Assembly: GCA_024304875.1 (NCBI GenBank)
Contig: JAMWZF010000085.1
Coordinates: forward strand, 1 to 10,547
Reading direction: 5' to 3'
Source: Paracoccaceae bacterium
GTDB taxonomy: Bacteria; Pseudomonadota; Alphaproteobacteria; Rhodobacterales; Rhodobacteraceae
DNA length: 10,547 nt
The translations under genes were made by a program, and so were the position numbers. Shown piece after piece: positions 1 to 6,526 of this stretch (position 1 is the first letter of the stretch; each line of letters begins with the position of its first letter). Below the pieces are notes generated by a model, which made no database searches, was not told the origin of the DNA, and worked only from the letters and a program-made list of their open reading frames with translations.

Positions 1-546
1 GCCGTCGTAGAGCTCGTTGAAGAAGCTGTCGAAGGCGTCGAGGGCACGCAGGCTCAGGATCTCGGCCCCGGGACGCCGCTTGCCCGAGCGGGGCGAGACG
101 GGGACCTGGATGTCCTTGCCGCTGTCGTCGACGATGTAGAACTCCAGCTCGGTCCCCACCACGGGGGTCAGGCCGCGCGCCTTGTAGCGCTCCAGCACCC
201 GCGCCAGCGCCTGCCGGGGGTCGCCGTCGTAGGGCCGCCCGTCCTCGCGGAACATCCAGATCGGAAGCAGGGCCGAGGGCGTCGGCAGCCAGGGCGCTGG
301 CATGTAGCCCCGCTCGGTCGGCATCAGCACGCCGTCGGGGTCGCCGCTCTCGAAGACCAGCGGCGAGTTGTCGATATCCTCGCCCCAGATGTCGAGGTTC
401 ATCACCGAGAGGGGGAACTTGGTCCCGCTCTCCTCCAGCTTGTCGGCGAAGCGGCGCGGGATACGCTTGCCTCGGGCGATGCCGTTGAGGTCGGAGGCCG
501 CGACGCGGACGCTCCGCACATGCGGGTTTTCGAGCAGCCAGCTCAT
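1..546 (-). CDS. Glutamine synthetase-like gamma-glutamyl ligase, N-terminal part (gene runs off the window)
   Basis: Only the first 182 codons are present and the frame is open to base 1. The protein begins MSWLLENPHV and has the glutamine synthetase beta-grasp signature DLNGIARGKRIP (residues 19-30). The start of the catalytic domain follows at GTELEFYIVD (131-140), where E133 and E135 fall at the usual metal-binding ExE position. The family ATP-dependently joins glutamate to ammonia (GlnA) or to an amine, as in gamma-glutamylputrescine synthetase PuuA. The short N-terminus and the DLNG.ARGK form resemble the PuuA/GlnT-like branch more than housekeeping GlnA. The ATG lies 5 nt after the stop of the upstream permease gene, so it should be co-transcribed with the importer. 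I infer that it glutamylates an imported amine or a product of it. The specificity-determining C-terminal half is missing from the window, so the substrate stays open. Confidence 0.88.
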   Translation of the reverse strand, partial: MSWLLENPHVRSVRVAASDLNGIARGKRIPRRFADKLEESGTKFPLSVMNLDIWGEDIDNSPLVFESGDPDGVLMPTERGYMPAPWLPTPSALLPIWMFREDGRPYDGDPRQALARVLERYKARGLTPVVGTELEFYIVDDSGKDIQVPVSPRSGKRRPGAEILSLRALDAFDSFFNELYDG

Positions 547-551
547 GTCGT

Positions 552-1358
552 CTATCTCACAAGGTTCAGGCGCATCCGCATCTGGGACCGCCGTGCCGCC
601 GGCAAGTGCCTGTTCAGCCGCCGGTTCGCAAGCCCGAAGAGGCTGATGATGCCGAGGGTGAGGAGGATGAAGTAGAAGGCGAGGATCGGGTAGGGGACGA
701 AGGGGTTGAACGTCTTGTCCGCGAAGTAGCTCGCGTAATAGAGCGCGTCGCCCCGCTGCTGCCAGGCCGGGAAGCCGCTGAAATAGACCAGCGTGGTGGC
801 GTGGAAGAGAAAGATCGCCTCGTTCGTGTAGGCCGGCCAGGCCAGCCGCAGCATGGTCGGCCAGGTGATCTTGCGGAACTTGGCCCAGCCCGAGAAACCG
901 TAGGCATCGGCGGCCTCGAGGTCTCCCTTGGGGATGGAGAGGTAGGCGCCGTAGAAGATCTCGCCCGAGTAGGCCGCCGTGTTGAGGAACAGCACGATCA
1001 GCGCCCCGAGCCAGGCCGCCGAGAAAGGGTCGAAGACGGGCGAGACGGATTTCAGCGACAGGAAGGCGAAGTAGGCGAAGAAGAACTGGATGAAGAGCGG
1101 CGAGCCGCGGAAGACGAAGATGAACCATTCGGCGGGCTTGCGGACCAGGCGGTTGGGCGAGGCCTTGCCCATCGCGACGGCGGTGGCGAGGAAGAACCCG
1201 GTCATCAGGGCGATGGCGCCGAAGTAGACGTTCCAGATCATCCCCGAGCCGATCAGGGTGAACTGCTGGCAGAGGGTGAAGTCCTCGCGCGGGAGCAGCC
1301 TCTCGCCGATGCCGATGGAGCGGAAGGCATAGGCCTGGAGGGTCTCGAGGCAGGTCAT
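552..1358 (-). CDS. Polar amino acid-type ABC transporter permease (HisM/ArtM family)
   Basis: A 268-aa inner-membrane permease, one half of the transport channel. About five hydrophobic segments are visible, beginning near residues 41-63, 77-100 and 113-137, with the last near 223-245. The family motif FRGSPLFIQFFF is at 83-94. The EAA loop that docks on the ATPase is at about 148-168 (LEAADAYGFSGWAKFRKITWP). The N-terminal 38 residues are longer than usual and contain DFTLCQQ (26-32), a motif also found in an extra loop of the partner permease. The ATG at 1358 is preceded by a GGGGG stretch, a weak ribosome site. Unlike most HisQ/HisM pairs, it is separated from the upstream permease by 286 nt of hairpin-rich DNA. 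It is followed 5 nt later by the glutamine-synthetase-like gene. Family assignment is secure; the substrate is not. Confidence 0.93.
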   Translation of the reverse strand: MTCLETLQAYAFRSIGIGERLLPREDFTLCQQFTLIGSGMIWNVYFGAIALMTGFFLATAVAMGKASPNRLVRKPAEWFIFVFRGSPLFIQFFFAYFAFLSLKSVSPVFDPFSAAWLGALIVLFLNTAAYSGEIFYGAYLSIPKGDLEAADAYGFSGWAKFRKITWPTMLRLAWPAYTNEAIFLFHATTLVYFSGFPAWQQRGDALYYASYFADKTFNPFVPYPILAFYFILLTLGIISLFGLANRRLNRHLPAARRSQMRMRLNLVR

Positions 1359-1644
1359 CGGGTGCCCCCATCGACTTGTCGCGCCGGTCGAGCGAGGGCG
1401 CCCGGCGGCATGCCGGGCCGCGCCCGACCTCCCCCCCGGGAGGGCGCATGGGTGATGTCACGCACCGGACCGAGGGTCGGCAGAGTAGCAATGCCGCGCG
1501 CCGGCCCGGCCGGGCACGCGCCCCCCCGAGGTCGGGCGCGGCCCGGCTCTTGTCGGGCAGGAGGCGCTCCAACTGAACCGGGTGCCGCAGGCGATTGCGG
1601 GGCAATCGCTTCCGCGCACACGGCGCCTTCTGCGAAAGCGCCGG
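1359..1644. repeat. REP/BIME-like structured intergenic element between the two permease genes
   Basis: No gene is credible in these 286 bases. A 20-nt arm, GCCGGGCCGCGCCCGACCTC at 1412..1431, recurs as its exact reverse complement at 1528..1547, with 96 nt between. Each arm adjoins its own small hairpin: 1400..1418 (7-bp stem, loop GGCAT) and 1541..1558 (5-bp stem). Beyond each arm both copies run on into a G-rich block ending GGGCGC(A/G)TG, with a roughly 10-nt length difference. This gives two inverted, similar units, the layout of bacterial REP pairs (BIMEs). Two more hairpins lie toward the upstream permease: GCGATTG-CGGGG-CAATCGC at 1591..1609, and CGGCGC(c)TTC-TGC-GAA(a)GCGCCG at 1621..1643, right after that gene's stop. 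None is followed by a T-run, so I do not call a terminator. Likely roles, by analogy, are mRNA stabilisation or uneven expression of the flanking genes. Confidence 0.7.
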
Positions 1645-2526
1645 TCACGCCCCCGCCTTCCGTTGCCGCTCGCCGCCCGCCGTCGCCTGGCCCTTGGTCA
1701 GCCGCCCCATCAGCCGCGCGATGCCGATCTCGGACACCCGCGTCAGGCCGAGGTAGAAGACCAGCAGGCCGAGGAAGTACCACATCCGCCAGTCTCCGTG
1801 GGGGTAGTCGGTGAACTGCGGCGTCTTGGTTCCGCCAAGCTCCCGCGCCCAGTAGACGATGTCCTCGACCCCCAGCAGAAACAGCAGCGGCGTCGCCTTG
1901 ACCAGCACCATCCAGAGGTTGCCGAGCCCGGGCAGGGCATAGACCCACATCTGCGGCACGGTGATCCGCCAGAAGGTCTGGCGCGGGGACATGCCGTAGG
2001 CCTCGGCCGTCTCGACCTGCGCGTGGGGCACCGCCCGCATCGCGCCGTAGAGGACGTTCGCGGCGAAGGCGCCGAAGACGATGGCGAAGGTCAGCGCCGC
2101 GACGAGGAAGCCGTAGACCTCGTGCACCCATTGCGGCGCGTTGCCGAGCGGCAGCTTGGCCTGCTGGCAGACGAGGAAGTCGTTGCCCTGCCGGATCGGC
2201 TGTTCCCAATCAGGGCAGAGCCAGAGGTGCCGGACGTATTCGAACCCCTGGTCGAGAGCGATGACGAAGAAGAGGAAAAAGGCGATGTCCGGCACGCCCC
2301 GGACCACGGCGATGTACCCCTTGCCGAGCCAGGCCAGCGGCGGGATCCGGCTGCGCGCCGCCGTCGCGCCGCCGAAGCCGAAGAGCAGCGCCGTGGGCGC
2401 GGTGATCGCCAGCAGAAGGAGGACGGTGCCGAAGGACCAGTAGAGCGCCAAGTGCTTGCCCGTGGTCAGGTAGCAGGCCAGCCAGGCGAGGCCCTCGAGG
2501 CTGGCGGGATCGGCGCAGCGCTCCAT
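1645..2526 (-). CDS. Polar amino acid-type ABC transporter permease (HisQ/ArtQ family) with an enlarged loop
   Basis: A 293-aa permease that should pair with the one at 552..1358. Hydrophobic segments begin near residues 27-51, 78-92, 136-160, 194-221 and 247-263. VRGVPDIAFFLFF (75-87) is the counterpart of the family FRGTPLLxQLFF motif, and the EAA loop is at about 171-191 (VETAEAYGMSPRQTFWRITVP). Compared with the usual 220-240 aa, it carries about 45 extra residues between segments 2 and 3. These include C104, C120 and a DFLVCQQ motif (116-122), predicted to face the periplasm. I chose the ATG at 2526 because it shares one base with the TGA of the upstream hydrolase gene (TGATG), a classic coupling arrangement. 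The reading frame stays open upstream to 2700, but that stretch is proline/arginine-rich and lies inside the hydrolase gene. The gene is followed by the hairpin-rich 286-nt gap. Confidence 0.93.
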   Translation of the reverse strand: MERCADPASLEGLAWLACYLTTGKHLALYWSFGTVLLLLAITAPTALLFGFGGATAARSRIPPLAWLGKGYIAVVRGVPDIAFFLFFVIALDQGFEYVRHLWLCPDWEQPIRQGNDFLVCQQAKLPLGNAPQWVHEVYGFLVAALTFAIVFGAFAANVLYGAMRAVPHAQVETAEAYGMSPRQTFWRITVPQMWVYALPGLGNLWMVLVKATPLLFLLGVEDIVYWARELGGTKTPQFTDYPHGDWRMWYFLGLLVFYLGLTRVSEIGIARLMGRLTKGQATAGGERQRKAGA

Positions 2527-3353
2527 CAGGCGGCCTCCCTTTCCGTCAGGGCGGTCAGCAGGTGGTCCGCCACGCGGGCCGGGTCTTCCAGCTGGGGCAG
2601 GTGGCCGAGGCCCTCCACCCTGGTGAAGGGCACGTCGCCGAGGAGGTGGGCGAGCCGGGCGCCGCGCTCCAGCGGGATCCAGGGATCGTCGGCGCCCCAA
2701 AGCACCTGCACGGGGCAGGTCTGCTGGCCGAGGCGGGGGGCGAAGGCGTCGGTCAGGGTGTCGTCGGCCTGGGCGAACTGGCGGTAGAAGGCGGCGGGGC
2801 CCTCGCCGGTCAGCCAGGGGGCGGTCAGGGCGGCAATGTCCGTCTCGGGGAGAGGATGGGCGAGGGCGCCGCGGATGTAGGCTTCGACCACCGCGGAATG
2901 GATGTGTGGCGGCAGGCCGGTGAAGGCGTCGATGTGCCGCCCGACATGGGTGAAGAAGTCCGATCCCCAGGGGCTGAGGGCGACGACGTTCATCAGGACC
3001 AGCCGCTCGAAGCGGCGGCCGTGGAGGAGGTGGGCGCGGAGTGACACCGCGCCGCCGAAGTCATGGGCGACCACGGCGGGCCGGGTCAGGCCCCAGTTGT
3101 CCAGCATCTCGCAGAAGACCTCGCCCTGGGCACCGAGGCCGGTGTCCCGTTCGAGCGCCTTGGCCGAGCGGCCGAAGCCGGGCATGTCGTAGATGTGGAC
3201 GGTGAAGCGCGCGGCGAGCGCCGGCATCACGCGGGACCAGGCGTAGGACGACCACGGCCAGCCGTGGGCCAGCACCAGGGGCGGGCCGTCGCCCGTGACC
3301 TGCCCTGCGACCGGGCCGAGGCTGGTGTCGTATGTCTGGTCCGGGGCCCACAT
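2526..3353 (-). CDS. Alpha/beta-fold hydrolase with Asp nucleophile (epoxide hydrolase/haloalkane dehalogenase-like)
   Basis: A 275-aa single-domain hydrolase. The oxyanion-hole motif HGWP is at 30-33. The nucleophile elbow AHDFGG (96-101) puts aspartate D98 where esterases have serine. The acid is probably D223 in WGADDPWIP (219-227), and the base is H251 in GLGHLPQLEDP. An HD[FWR]GG elbow is typical of epoxide hydrolases, haloalkane and haloacetate dehalogenases and their uncharacterised relatives, which form an ester on Asp and release it with water. No signal peptide is seen, so the protein is probably cytoplasmic. The start at 3353 gives a normal N-terminus (MWAPDQTYDT). The frame is open 26 codons further up, but that part overlaps the binding-protein gene. 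No good ribosome site precedes the ATG, and a strong hairpin sits 11 nt upstream. Its place between binding-protein and permease genes suggests it acts on the imported solute; this is inference. Confidence 0.87.
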   Translation of the reverse strand: MWAPDQTYDTSLGPVAGQVTGDGPPLVLAHGWPWSSYAWSRVMPALAARFTVHIYDMPGFGRSAKALERDTGLGAQGEVFCEMLDNWGLTRPAVVAHDFGGAVSLRAHLLHGRRFERLVLMNVVALSPWGSDFFTHVGRHIDAFTGLPPHIHSAVVEAYIRGALAHPLPETDIAALTAPWLTGEGPAAFYRQFAQADDTLTDAFAPRLGQQTCPVQVLWGADDPWIPLERGARLAHLLGDVPFTRVEGLGHLPQLEDPARVADHLLTALTEREAA

Positions 3354-3363
3354 GAGGAAGGGT

Positions 3364-3390
3364 CGGGGGGCGGGACCGGCCCGCCCCCCG
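3364..3390 (-). promoter_or_regulatory. Strong intra-operon hairpin after the binding-protein gene
   Basis: CGGGGGGCGGG (3364..3374) and CCCGCCCCCCG (3380..3390) form a perfect 11-bp stem around a 5-nt loop. It begins 7 nt after the TGA of the second binding-protein gene on the minus strand and ends 10 nt before the hydrolase ATG. No T-run follows, so it is more likely an mRNA 3'-end stabiliser or partial attenuator than a full terminator. Placing such a structure between binding-protein and permease genes is a known way to make much more binding protein (malE-malF in E. coli). That role here is inferred. Confidence 0.65.
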
Positions 3391-3397
3391 GATCGGA

Positions 3398-4123
3398 TCA
3401 CTCGTAGACCTGGGCTTCTTCGCCGAACCATTTCACGATGAGTTCGTTCAGCGAGCCGTCCTCCTTCATCGAGGTGATGGCGGCGTCGAACTGCTCGCGC
3501 AGTTCGGTGTCGCTCTCGCGCAGGCCCATGCCGATGCCGCCGCCCAGCTGGACGTCCTCGCCGACGAACATCAGCTCGCCGCCCGAGGCCTCGACGATCG
3601 GGACGAGGTAGTCCTTGTCCGCGAAGACGGCGTCGGCCTCGCCCGAGCGGACGGCGGCGACGGTTTCCTCGGGGGTGGCGAACTCGAGCAGGGTGGCGCC
3701 GCCCTCGGCGACGTAGCCGGCCTGGATGGTCGAGGTCTGGGCCGCGACGACACCGCCTTCGAGATCGGCGCCGTCGGAGGCCGCGACATAGGCCGAGGCC
3801 GCCGGCGGGGTGTAGTTCTGGGTGAAGTCGATCAGCTCGTCACGTTCGGGCGTGATGCTCATGCCGGCGATGATCGTGTCGTAGTTGCCCGAGGTCAGGT
3901 TCGGGATGATCGAATCCCAGTCGTTGGTCACCCACTCGCAGGTCAGCTCGGCGCGGGCGCAGAGCTCGTCACCCAGTTCGCGCTCGAAGCCGGCGACCTC
4001 GCCGTTGTCGTCGAGGTAGTTGTACGGAGGGTAGGCGCCCTCGGTGCCCATGCGGACGGTGTCCTGGGCGAGGGCCATGCCCGCGGTCAGGGCGAGGGCG
4101 GCGGTGGTCAGCATCAGTTTCAT
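3398..4123 (-). CDS. Periplasmic amino acid-binding protein, family 3 (HisJ/ArgT-like), canonical pocket
   Basis: A 241-aa SBP_bac_3 protein. Residues 1-19 are a signal peptide (MKLMLTTAALALTAGMALA) with cleavage before QDTVRMG. The family core GFERELGDELC is at 46-55, and C55 and C62 are spaced like the disulfide of HisJ. Residues that hold an amino acid's carboxyl and amino groups are all present: S89 and T91 with R94 in MSITPERDELIDFT, the AQTSTIQ strand (128-134), and D169 in AVFADKD. The preserved pocket points to an L-amino acid, plausibly polar or basic, or an opine-like ligand. The ATG at 4123 has a clear AGGGAG ribosome site. It follows the first binding-protein gene by 31 nt and is followed by a strong hairpin that may raise its level relative to the downstream genes. 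Confidence 0.93.
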   Translation of the reverse strand: MKLMLTTAALALTAGMALAQDTVRMGTEGAYPPYNYLDDNGEVAGFERELGDELCARAELTCEWVTNDWDSIIPNLTSGNYDTIIAGMSITPERDELIDFTQNYTPPAASAYVAASDGADLEGGVVAAQTSTIQAGYVAEGGATLLEFATPEETVAAVRSGEADAVFADKDYLVPIVEASGGELMFVGEDVQLGGGIGMGLRESDTELREQFDAAITSMKEDGSLNELIVKWFGEEAQVYE

Positions 4124-4154
4124 TGGGGTCTCCCTGTTGTCTTTTGATGCGGTT

Positions 4155-4895
4155 TCACGAAATGCCGGACCGGGCGCAGAGCGCGATCACGTCGCCCTGG
4201 TTCTCGCCCAGCCAGGCGGACTGCAGCTGGCCGAGGACGCCCTCTGCCGAGATCTCGGCAAGAAGGGCGTCGATCTCGGCGCGCAGGTCGGGCCGGTCCT
4301 CGGAGACGGCGATGGCCGCCCCGGTGGTCGGAATGGGAAAGGTGCCCCGGTCGTGCAGCGCGGTGCCGCCGGGCGTGGCGCGGACCACGTCGGGCGAGCC
4401 GAAGTAGGCGTCGGCGTCGCCGTCGATCACGGCGAGGACGGCCTCGGTATTGCCGGGAAAGCCAAGCGCCTGCCGCCCATCGGCCAGCATGGCCTGCTCG
4501 TGCAGGGTCTGGGCGGTCACGGCGATGCGCGCGGCGACAAGGTCGGTGTCGGGGTCTCGGCTGAACAGCGTGCCAAAGGCCTCTTCTGTGACGTGGTAGG
4601 GGCAGGTGAAGTCGACAAGCGCGTCGCGGCCGACCGAATAGCCGATGCCGCCGAGGACGATGTCGATCTCGCCGGCGATCAGCGCCGGGATCAGGTCGGG
4701 CACCGCGGTGTCGATCCAGGCGCAGTCATAGCCGCCGCGGGTGCAGATCTCGGTCGCGAGTTCCGCGTCGATGCCGTAGCGCGAGCCGTCGGACATGAGG
4801 CCGAGGTAGGGCGGATAGGTCGGGCTGGCGCCGATGCGCAGGGTGTCGGCGCTGGCCGGAAGGGCGGCGAGGATCAGGAGGGCGAGGGCCTTCAT
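4155..4895 (-). CDS. Periplasmic solute-binding protein, family 3, with altered ligand-binding residues
   Basis: A 246-aa SBP_bac_3 protein with a signal peptide at 1-16 (cleavage after PASA, before DTLRIG). The ligand entry motif YPPY (27-30), the region GIDAELATEIC (41-51), a C51/C58 pair and R90 in GRDALVDFT match the family. It differs from its neighbour at other contact sites. The SIT of MSITPER becomes G85-Y86-S87, and the aspartate that normally binds the alpha-amino group (D169 of the neighbour) aligns with S167 in AYFGSPDVV. C98 and C240 are additional cysteines. The ligand may therefore lack a free alpha-amino group or bind in another way. The ATG overlaps the TGA of the ATPase gene by 4 nt (ATGA), so the two are translationally coupled. 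Fold assignment is firm; ligand assignment is not. Confidence 0.92.
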   Translation of the reverse strand: MKALALLILAALPASADTLRIGASPTYPPYLGLMSDGSRYGIDAELATEICTRGGYDCAWIDTAVPDLIPALIAGEIDIVLGGIGYSVGRDALVDFTCPYHVTEEAFGTLFSRDPDTDLVAARIAVTAQTLHEQAMLADGRQALGFPGNTEAVLAVIDGDADAYFGSPDVVRATPGGTALHDRGTFPIPTTGAAIAVSEDRPDLRAEIDALLAEISAEGVLGQLQSAWLGENQGDVIALCARSGIS

Positions 4896-5674
4896 GCCGC
4901 CCCCACCTCGTTGCCGGTGGCCGACAGGAACCCGCGCAGCCGCTCGGATTTCGGCGCGCCGAAGAGCTGATCGGGCGTGCCTTCCTCCTCGATCAGGCCC
5001 TGGTGCAGAAAGATGACGTGGTCGGAGACGTCCCGCGCCATGGCCATGTCATGGGTGACGATGACCATGGTCCGCCCTTCCTCGGCCAGGGCCTTGATGA
5101 CGCGGATCACCTCCTGCTCCAGTTCCGGGTCGAGGGCGGAGGTGGGCTCGTCGAAGAGCAGTGCCTTGGGCTCCATGCAGAGCGCGCGGGCGATGGCGGC
5201 CCGCTGCTGCTGCCCGCCCGAGAGCTGGGCGGGGTAGGCATCGCACTTGTCGCCGATGCCGACCTTGTCGAGGTAGCCGCGGGCGGCCCTTTCCACCTCG
5301 GCCCGGTCGCGCCTCAGCACCGTCACCGGCGCCTCCATCACGTTCTGCAGGATGGTCATGTGCGCCCAGAGGTTGAACTGCTGGAACACCATCGACAGGT
5401 TCGTGCGGATGCGGATCATCTGCGCCCGGTCGGCGGGGTGCCGGCCCATGCCGGTGCCGCGCCAGGCGACGGGTTCGCCGCAGAACAGGATCTCGCCCTG
5501 CTGGCTGTCCTCGAGCAGGTTCGCGCAGCGCAGGAGGGTGGACTTGCCGGAGCCGGAGGAGCCGATGAGCGAGACCACATGCCCCGCGGGGGCGGCGACG
5601 TCGACGCCCTTCAGCACTTCGAGCGACCCGTAGGCTTTGTGCAGGTTGCGGATTTCGATGACGTTTTCGGTCAC
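4892..5674 (-). CDS. Polar amino acid-type ABC transporter ATPase (HisP/GlnQ family)
   Basis: A 260-aa nucleotide-binding subunit that powers the importer from the cytoplasmic face. All motifs are intact: Walker A GSSGSGKST (38-46), Q-loop FQQF (97-100), signature LSGGQ (151-155), Walker B ALLFDEP with catalytic E176, D-loop SALD (179-182) and switch H208 in VTHDM. VFQQFNLWAHMTILQNV is typical of the HisP/GlnQ/ArtP branch. I chose the GTG at 5674, which yields VTENVIEIRNLHKAYG and has a GGGA ribosome site in CCTGGGACCC. A TTG at 5719 would add 15 residues unlike the family and would use up the apparent promoter leader. It is the first gene of the minus-strand operon, with a promoter-like sequence just upstream, and its stop overlaps the next start. 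Confidence 0.94.
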   Translation of the reverse strand: MTENVIEIRNLHKAYGSLEVLKGVDVAAPAGHVVSLIGSSGSGKSTLLRCANLLEDSQQGEILFCGEPVAWRGTGMGRHPADRAQMIRIRTNLSMVFQQFNLWAHMTILQNVMEAPVTVLRRDRAEVERAARGYLDKVGIGDKCDAYPAQLSGGQQQRAAIARALCMEPKALLFDEPTSALDPELEQEVIRVIKALAEEGRTMVIVTHDMAMARDVSDHVIFLHQGLIEEEGTPDQLFGAPKSERLRGFLSATGNEVGAA

Positions 5675-5707
5675 TCGGGTCCCAGGTCGGTCGTTCAGGC
5701 GAGGCCG

Positions 5708-5736
5708 AGTAGGGCGCAAAGCGGGACCGATTGCAA
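5708..5736 (-). promoter_or_regulatory. Putative sigma-70-type promoter of the importer operon
   Basis: Read on the minus strand, TTGCAA (5736..5731) is followed after exactly 17 nt by CCTACT (5713..5708). That would place transcription start near 5701, about 27 nt before the GTG of the ATPase gene. It is the best pair in the 87-nt gap. The -35 is good; the -10 matches consensus at 3 of 6. TTGCAA is itself a palindrome and could alternatively be part of an operator. A weak hairpin (GACGG/CCGTC, 5746..5761) directly after the preceding gene has no T-run and is at best a poor terminator, so read-through from the upstream genes cannot be excluded. Confidence 0.4.
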
Positions 5737-5761
5737 CGGGTGACCGACGGGAACCGCCGTC

Positions 5762-6526
5762 CTACTGGGCAACTGCCGAAGGATCGGGCGGAAACGGCAG
5801 GTCGTAGGCGGCCTCGGGATGGGTGACGAGGCCGTGGAGGCAGAGCATGTCCTTGTCCTCTGCGCCGAGGTCCGCGATGGCCGCGGCCAGCGCCGCGCGG
5901 ACAGCCTCGGGCTCGGGGTGCCGGGTGATGAAGCTCTGCGCCGGGGTGGCGGCGGTGCGGTCGCGGTTCTCGAGCGCGCCCTGGTGGTCCGCCTCGCGCC
6001 GGATGATCGCCCAGGAGACGGCGTCGATCACGGCAAGGTCCGCCGCGCCGCTCGCCACGGCGTCGATCGAGGCGGCGTGGGCGCCCGTCGCCAGCGTGGG
6101 GGTCAGGGTGACGCCGGCCTGATGCGCCCAGGCCCAGGCGGCGCCCCAGCCGGAGTGGGACAGCCCCTCGTTGTAGGCGGTCCGCCTCGCGGCCTCCACG
6201 AGGTCGGCGCCGGGGCGGGTGACGACGACAGAATGGTAGAAGCCGCAGGGTGTCTCGGGCAGCCGGTGATCGCCGCAGCCGAGCACGGTGAGGCTGGCAT
6301 CCATGCCGCGGTACCACGTCCGGTAGGGCAGGTTGCAGATCTGGCCGAGAAGGAGATCGAGGCTGGCCCAGCCCTCGCGGATCGGGGTCTGCCGGTCGAG
6401 GCTGTCCGGCGCCTCGATGCCGGCGTCCCGCAGCCTGTCCCGGACGCCCGACCACAGCCGGTCATGGGCCGCCGCCGTCGCGGGCCGGTCGTACATCGGC
6501 AAGGCGGCGAGGGGCAAAGCGCTCAA
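5762..6526 (-). CDS. PhnD/SBP-like protein (PF12974-type), no recognisable signal peptide
   Basis: A 254-aa protein resembling the phosphate/phosphonate-binding (PhnD/SsuA/transferrin-like) fold. Recognisable parts are ALPMYDRPATAAAHDRLW (7-24), the LLLGQICNLPYR strand-turn (58-69), the CGFYHSVVV segment (94-102) and TGAHAASIDAVASGAADLAVIDAVSW (147-172). PhnD-type proteins normally bind oxyanions in the periplasm, but no secretion signal is visible here and no phosphonate transporter genes are adjacent. I chose the TTG at 6526: its TTGA overlaps the TGA of the TerB gene by 4 nt, and it supplies the first beta-strand (LAALPMY) expected for the fold. The next possible start, the ATG at 6496, would remove that strand. 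It is probably co-transcribed with the TerB gene. The ligand and role are unknown; cytoplasmic sensing or binding is a possibility only. Confidence 0.8.
   Translation of the reverse strand: MSALPLAALPMYDRPATAAAHDRLWSGVRDRLRDAGIEAPDSLDRQTPIREGWASLDLLLGQICNLPYRTWYRGMDASLTVLGCGDHRLPETPCGFYHSVVVTRPGADLVEAARRTAYNEGLSHSGWGAAWAWAHQAGVTLTPTLATGAHAASIDAVASGAADLAVIDAVSWAIIRREADHQGALENRDRTAATPAQSFITRHPEPEAVRAALAAAIADLGAEDKDMLCLHGLVTHPEAAYDLPFPPDPSAVAQ

Noticed and set aside
1591..1643. Hairpins after the first permease gene as a rho-independent terminator
   Set aside because: Good stems, but no T-run follows on the minus strand, and the downstream permease and ligase genes have no separate promoter that I could identify.
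606..1814. A 402-codon plus-strand frame across the permease gene and the structured gap
   Set aside because: It is a shadow of the permease gene, and its extension through the repeat element is low-complexity P/R/A sequence.
1355..2209. A minus-strand frame that would bridge the gap between the permeases
   Set aside because: In the permease region it reads the wrong frame. In the gap it encodes only low-complexity sequence, and the family motifs belong to the other frame ending at 1645.
5049..6455. A 468-codon minus-strand frame spanning the PhnD-like and ATPase genes
   Set aside because: It is an arginine/proline/glycine-rich off-frame reading of two real genes and shows no family motif.
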